Shown piece by piece: positions 31,922 through 33,966 of a stretch of 33,966 nucleotides of DNA. The stretch is taken from NCBI GenBank assembly GCA_015490715.1, contig WFXH01000010.1:1-33966 (forward strand). The letters are read 5' to 3'. This stretch comes from Saprospiraceae bacterium (GTDB lineage: Bacteria; Bacteroidota; Bacteroidia; Chitinophagales; Saprospiraceae). Every line of letters begins with the position of its first letter. Positions within the stretch are counted from its first letter, which is position 1. A model generated the notes under the pieces. The model was not told where the DNA came from. It saw only the letters and a program-made list of their open reading frames with translations, and did no database searches. Position numbers and translations under genes: made by a program.

Positions 31922-32476
31922 ATGGCACCATGGCGTAGCTGGATTGCTCGGCGAATATTGCACTGGAAGGGTTGGAAGATCGAAGGAGAGGAACATGCCA
32001 GGCCGCTGCAAAAAGCCGTCTTTGCCCTTGGACCGCATACTTCCAACTGGGATTTTATCATCGCCATCTTGGTGCGCGAAGCTACCGGCATTCCTTCGCG
32101 CTATCTCGCCAAACACACGCTGTTTCGACCGCCCCTGGGATGGCTCATGCGCGCTTTGGGGGGCTATCCCGTCGATCGAAGCCGACCGCAGGGACTCGTT
32201 CGGACAGTGGTGGATATCTTCCGCAAAGAACCGCATTTTCTACTCGCAATCACACCCGAAGGTACGCGTAAAAAGGTCGACAAACTCCGGTCGGGCTTTT
32301 ACTACATCGCTCGCGAAGCACAAGTGCCCATCGTGCCTGTGGGCTTGGATTACGGCAAAAAGCTCGTACGATTTTATACCCCCATAGATCCTCGACGGGA
32401 TCGAGATGAGGTCCTATCTGAGGTTACTGAAATCTTTCGCTCCCATCGGGGAAAATACCCGCATCAAAGCATTTAA
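31922..32476 (+). CDS. Lysophospholipid acyltransferase family protein (1-acyl-G3P acyltransferase-like)
   Basis: 184 residues from ATG 31922. Earlier in-frame starts exist (TTG 31868, ATG 31877, ATG 31892), but the conserved start (ILHWKGWKIEGEE) fits 31922. Motif I HTSNWD (39-44, HX4D catalytic pair), motif III PEGTR (112-116) and VPVGLDY. It acylates a lysophospholipid or related lipid at the inner membrane. TIGR02757 follows after 9 bases. The 174-bp gap to the divergent M16 gene has one GTATGAAAT copy (31763-31771). Confidence 0.87.
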   Translation: MAPWRSWIARRILHWKGWKIEGEEHARPLQKAVFALGPHTSNWDFIIAILVREATGIPSRYLAKHTLFRPPLGWLMRALGGYPVDRSRPQGLVRTVVDIFRKEPHFLLAITPEGTRKKVDKLRSGFYYIAREAQVPIVPVGLDYGKKLVRFYTPIDPRRDRDEVLSEVTEIFRSHRGKYPHQSI

Positions 32477-32485
32477 GGCCACACC

Positions 32486-33262
32486 ATGCCGTCTATCGAG
32501 TATTTGCGCGAGTGGATGGAAAAGCGCGTGGACTTTTACAATCGACCCGATTTTATAGCCACGGATCCCATAGCCATACCGCATCGGTTTACAAAACGGC
32601 AAGACATCGAGATAGCGGGCTTCTGGACGGCAGTGTTGGCGTGGGGAAGGCGTTCGCTCATCATACGCAAAGCGGAAGAGCTCCTCCGACGGATGGACAA
32701 TGCGCCACACGATTTTATCCTCCACCACACCGAAAGGGATAAAAAGCGCCTTTCGGACTTCGTGCATCGCACGTTTCAGGAAGTCGATGCATTGTATTTT
32801 CTCGATTTTTTGCAATACCATTATCGTGCGCACGACACGCTGGAAAGAGCTTTTGTGTACGGTGAAGATGCCGAGTGGTCGGCACGAGCGGCTTTGGAAC
32901 ACTTTCACCGTTATTTTTTTTCGCTGCCGCAGGCTCCGCAGCGCACGAGAAAACACGTGCCTACGCCGGCCCGGGGTTCTACGTGCAAGCGCTTGAATAT
33001 GTTTTTGCGGTGGATGGTGCGCCGCGATGATCGGGGTGTGGACTTTGGGCTGTGGACGCGCATAGCACCATCGCGTCTGGTTATTCCGCTCGATGTGCAT
33101 GTCGAGCGCGTCGCCCGCCGATTGGGACTGTTGCGTCGGAAGAGCCTCGACTGGAAGGCTGTGGAAGAAGTGACGGAGATATGCCGCAAACTCTTTCCCG
33201 ACGATCCCGCTGTCTGCGACTTTGCACTCTTCGGCGCCGGAGTGCTTGAAAGAGATGGATGA
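32486..33262 (+). CDS. TIGR02757 (DUF2400) family protein
   Basis: 258 residues. Family signatures: ATDPIAIPHRFTKRQDIEIAGF near 25-46, AWGRRSLIIRKAEELLRRMD, RKHVPTPARGSTCKRLNMFLRWMVRRDDRGVDFGLW and PLDVHVERVARRLG. The family is common and conserved in Bacteroidota. It resembles HhH-GPD DNA glycosylase folds, but no activity is established. It is probably cotranscribed with the acyltransferase. Confidence 0.9.
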   Translation: MPSIEYLREWMEKRVDFYNRPDFIATDPIAIPHRFTKRQDIEIAGFWTAVLAWGRRSLIIRKAEELLRRMDNAPHDFILHHTERDKKRLSDFVHRTFQEVDALYFLDFLQYHYRAHDTLERAFVYGEDAEWSARAALEHFHRYFFSLPQAPQRTRKHVPTPARGSTCKRLNMFLRWMVRRDDRGVDFGLWTRIAPSRLVIPLDVHVERVARRLGLLRRKSLDWKAVEEVTEICRKLFPDDPAVCDFALFGAGVLERDG

Positions 33263-33454
33263 ACCATAGAGCGCGCGGAGGGGATACGGAGCGAACAGGC
33301 GCTGCTCTGCGCTCTCAGGAAAAATCTCTGTGGTCTCTGTGGTTTGCCACCTCTACTTTTACTTTTACAAAAACGATGAAATTTTTTACCCTTTGCAGGC
33401 AGCGTTTTTTGAGGTTTGAGCATCTATAGTAGTAGATACAAGATGTAATGGAGA

Positions 33455-33468
33455 AAAAATGCATTTTT
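33455..33468. repeat. AT-rich perfect palindrome
   Basis: AAAAATGCATTTTT, a 14-bp perfect palindrome flanked by GA/TC. It sits 13 bases before the -33 element of the next promoter. It could be a bidirectional terminator stem or a regulator site. Confidence 0.5.
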
Positions 33469-33480
33469 CGGTGGGTGGAG

Positions 33481-33510
33481 TTGGTGGTTGAGAAAAAATA
33501 TGTATATTAG
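33481..33510 (+). promoter_or_regulatory. Promoter of the last, partial gene
   Basis: TTG (33481-33483), 19 bases, TATATTAG (33503-33510), one base off TAnnTTTG. The start would be near 33517, giving a 120-base leader to ATG 33636. Confidence 0.5.
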
Positions 33511-33635
33511 TGCAACGCTTTTGACCACACAAGCATTTATCGATTGAGGCGAGGGCACGGATTTCGGAGGACAGCGGCAGCAGTAGATAAGAAGAACGAG
33601 CGTAGCAAACGTTTAAACTCAAAAACTTTTTAGTT

Positions 33636-33966
33636 ATGTTGTTCTTCAATCTCAAATCTGTAGCCGGCTCCCGTAATGGTCGAGCCCACACTACACACCA
33701 CCTGTACAGTACCTCCCGTATGTGGGGGGGGGGATCCCTCTGTTGCCCCTGCTCGTATTCCTAACGTTTAGTGTCATGGTACGCCCCGTCGAGTTACTGG
33801 CCCAGCAACGCCCGATGGAGATTGCACCGCCCAAAGGATTGCAGCTGACCACCCGTGAAGCCTTTGAACAAGCCGTGCGTGCGTACGAAGAGCGATACCT
33901 CACGGATGCCCAGCAGCTGGAGCGGATACGCCGCGACTTAATGCAGGGCGACCTTCCTGCCGAAGA
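33636..33966 (+). CDS. 5' end of an exported-protein gene, frame interrupted at a G10 run (partial)
   Basis: From ATG 33636 the frame codes a basic segment (MLFFNLKSVAGSRNGR...STSRMWGG), then stops at 33760-33762. A different frame takes over right after the ten Gs at 33724-33733. It encodes a signal core IPLLPLLVFLTFSVMV, a cleavage-like LLAQQ, and a mature start PPKGLQLTTREAFEQAVRAYEE that runs off the window. With 11 Gs the two parts join into one protein. With 10, only a GTG at 33722 could start the second frame. Function not recognised. Either the run varies in length (phase variation) or it is a homopolymer sequencing error. Confidence 0.6.

Larger units (their letters stand above)
1699..32379. 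repeat. Dispersed short repeat family GTATRAAAT(NGT), 19 copies
   Basis: Exact GTATRAAAT on the plus strand at 4431, 5790, 9697, 17790, 18462, 21824, 23018, 25394, 26850 and 31763. On the minus strand (leftmost base) at 1699, 3284, 7259, 13105, 16633, 25052, 28363, 31311 and 32371. Twelve copies have G and seven have A at the fifth base. Fourteen continue as NGT, several as SGTGC. Gaps are 0.3-3.5 kb. Copies lie in genes in sense and antisense, in several frames, over start or stop codons, and in four intergenic gaps or leaders. With equal base frequencies about 0.5 copies are expected. Confidence 0.8.
33263..33635. other. 370-bp intergenic region with repeats and a promoter
   Basis: No gene. 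It holds an inverted repeat AGAGCGC/GCGCTCT (33268-33274/33309-33315, no T-run), a tandem 9-bp repeat TCTCTGTGG x2 (33325-33342), an AT palindrome (33455-33468), a promoter (33481-33510), and a leader of about 120 bases. A 101-codon minus ORF here shows no protein character. Confidence 0.6.

Noticed and set aside
31748-32236. N-terminal extension of the M16 gene
   Set aside because: No family similarity, and it overlaps the acyltransferase gene on the other strand.
1699-32379. GTATRAAAT copies as Chi or KOPS-like sites
   Set aside because: Strand use is balanced (10 plus, 9 minus), whereas those sites are strand-biased.
33386-33691. 101-codon minus ORF
   Set aside because: No protein-like features; lies over the promoter and leader of the last gene.
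1-33966. CRISPR array, prophage or insertion sequence
   Set aside because: No spaced direct repeats, cas, integrase or transposase coding was found on either strand.

Overview
The window is from a Bacteroidota genome (class not resolved). Three things show this. The metallopeptidase at 17797-21336 ends in a type A C-terminal sorting domain of the type IX secretion system. The best promoters follow the phylum-specific TTTG-N19/20-TAnnTTTG pattern, clearest in front of the tRNA pair at 675-706. Lipoproteins, a pnuC pair and a NosLDFY block fit the same group. Strong Shine-Dalgarno sites are rare, and genes are packed with 1-4 base start/stop overlaps. No mobile element, CRISPR array, rRNA or phage gene is visible.

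Layout. 1-479 has no convincing gene. 480-650 carries tRNA-Pro and tRNA-Ser (minus) with their own promoter; 788-1705 a PfkB-family kinase (minus); 1855-1928 tRNA-Asn (plus). 2009-5211 is a nosL-nosD-nosF-nosY accessory cluster without nosZ. 13090 down to 5236 (minus) is one tightly coupled run: mreD, mrdA, folA, a flippase, a pteridine-reductase-like SDR, a folB-folK fusion, an exported protein and waaA. It mixes cell elongation, folate synthesis and LPS core assembly. 17366 down to 13152 (minus) holds rlmB, a TraB/GumN lipoprotein, a gamma carbonic anhydrase, an ECF sigma factor and an overlapping inner-membrane-anchored, barrel-like protein. 17797-23270 (plus) holds the M36 peptidase, an LMW protein tyrosine phosphatase and mnmE. 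23229-28978 holds two pnuC paralogues, an amidase-DUF1573 lipoprotein, a thioredoxin-like protein, a lipoprotein, a double-ATPase ABC protein and a CDP-alcohol phosphatidyltransferase. 29039-33262 holds a two-domain M16 peptidase, an acyltransferase and a TIGR02757 protein. The window ends inside an exported-protein gene whose frame is broken at a run of ten Gs.

Most notable signal. A short DNA word, GTATRAAAT, usually extended to GTATRAAATNGT, occurs 19 times on both strands, in several reading frames and between genes, spaced about 1.7 kb apart. About 0.5 copies would be expected with equal base frequencies. It resembles the DNA uptake sequences of Neisseria and Haemophilus in density and placement, but its role here is unknown. 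Other leads are a structured 5' leader with an 11-bp perfect closing stem before the M36 peptidase, a 26-bp near-perfect palindrome on the ECF sigma promoter, and the G10 tract at the right end.
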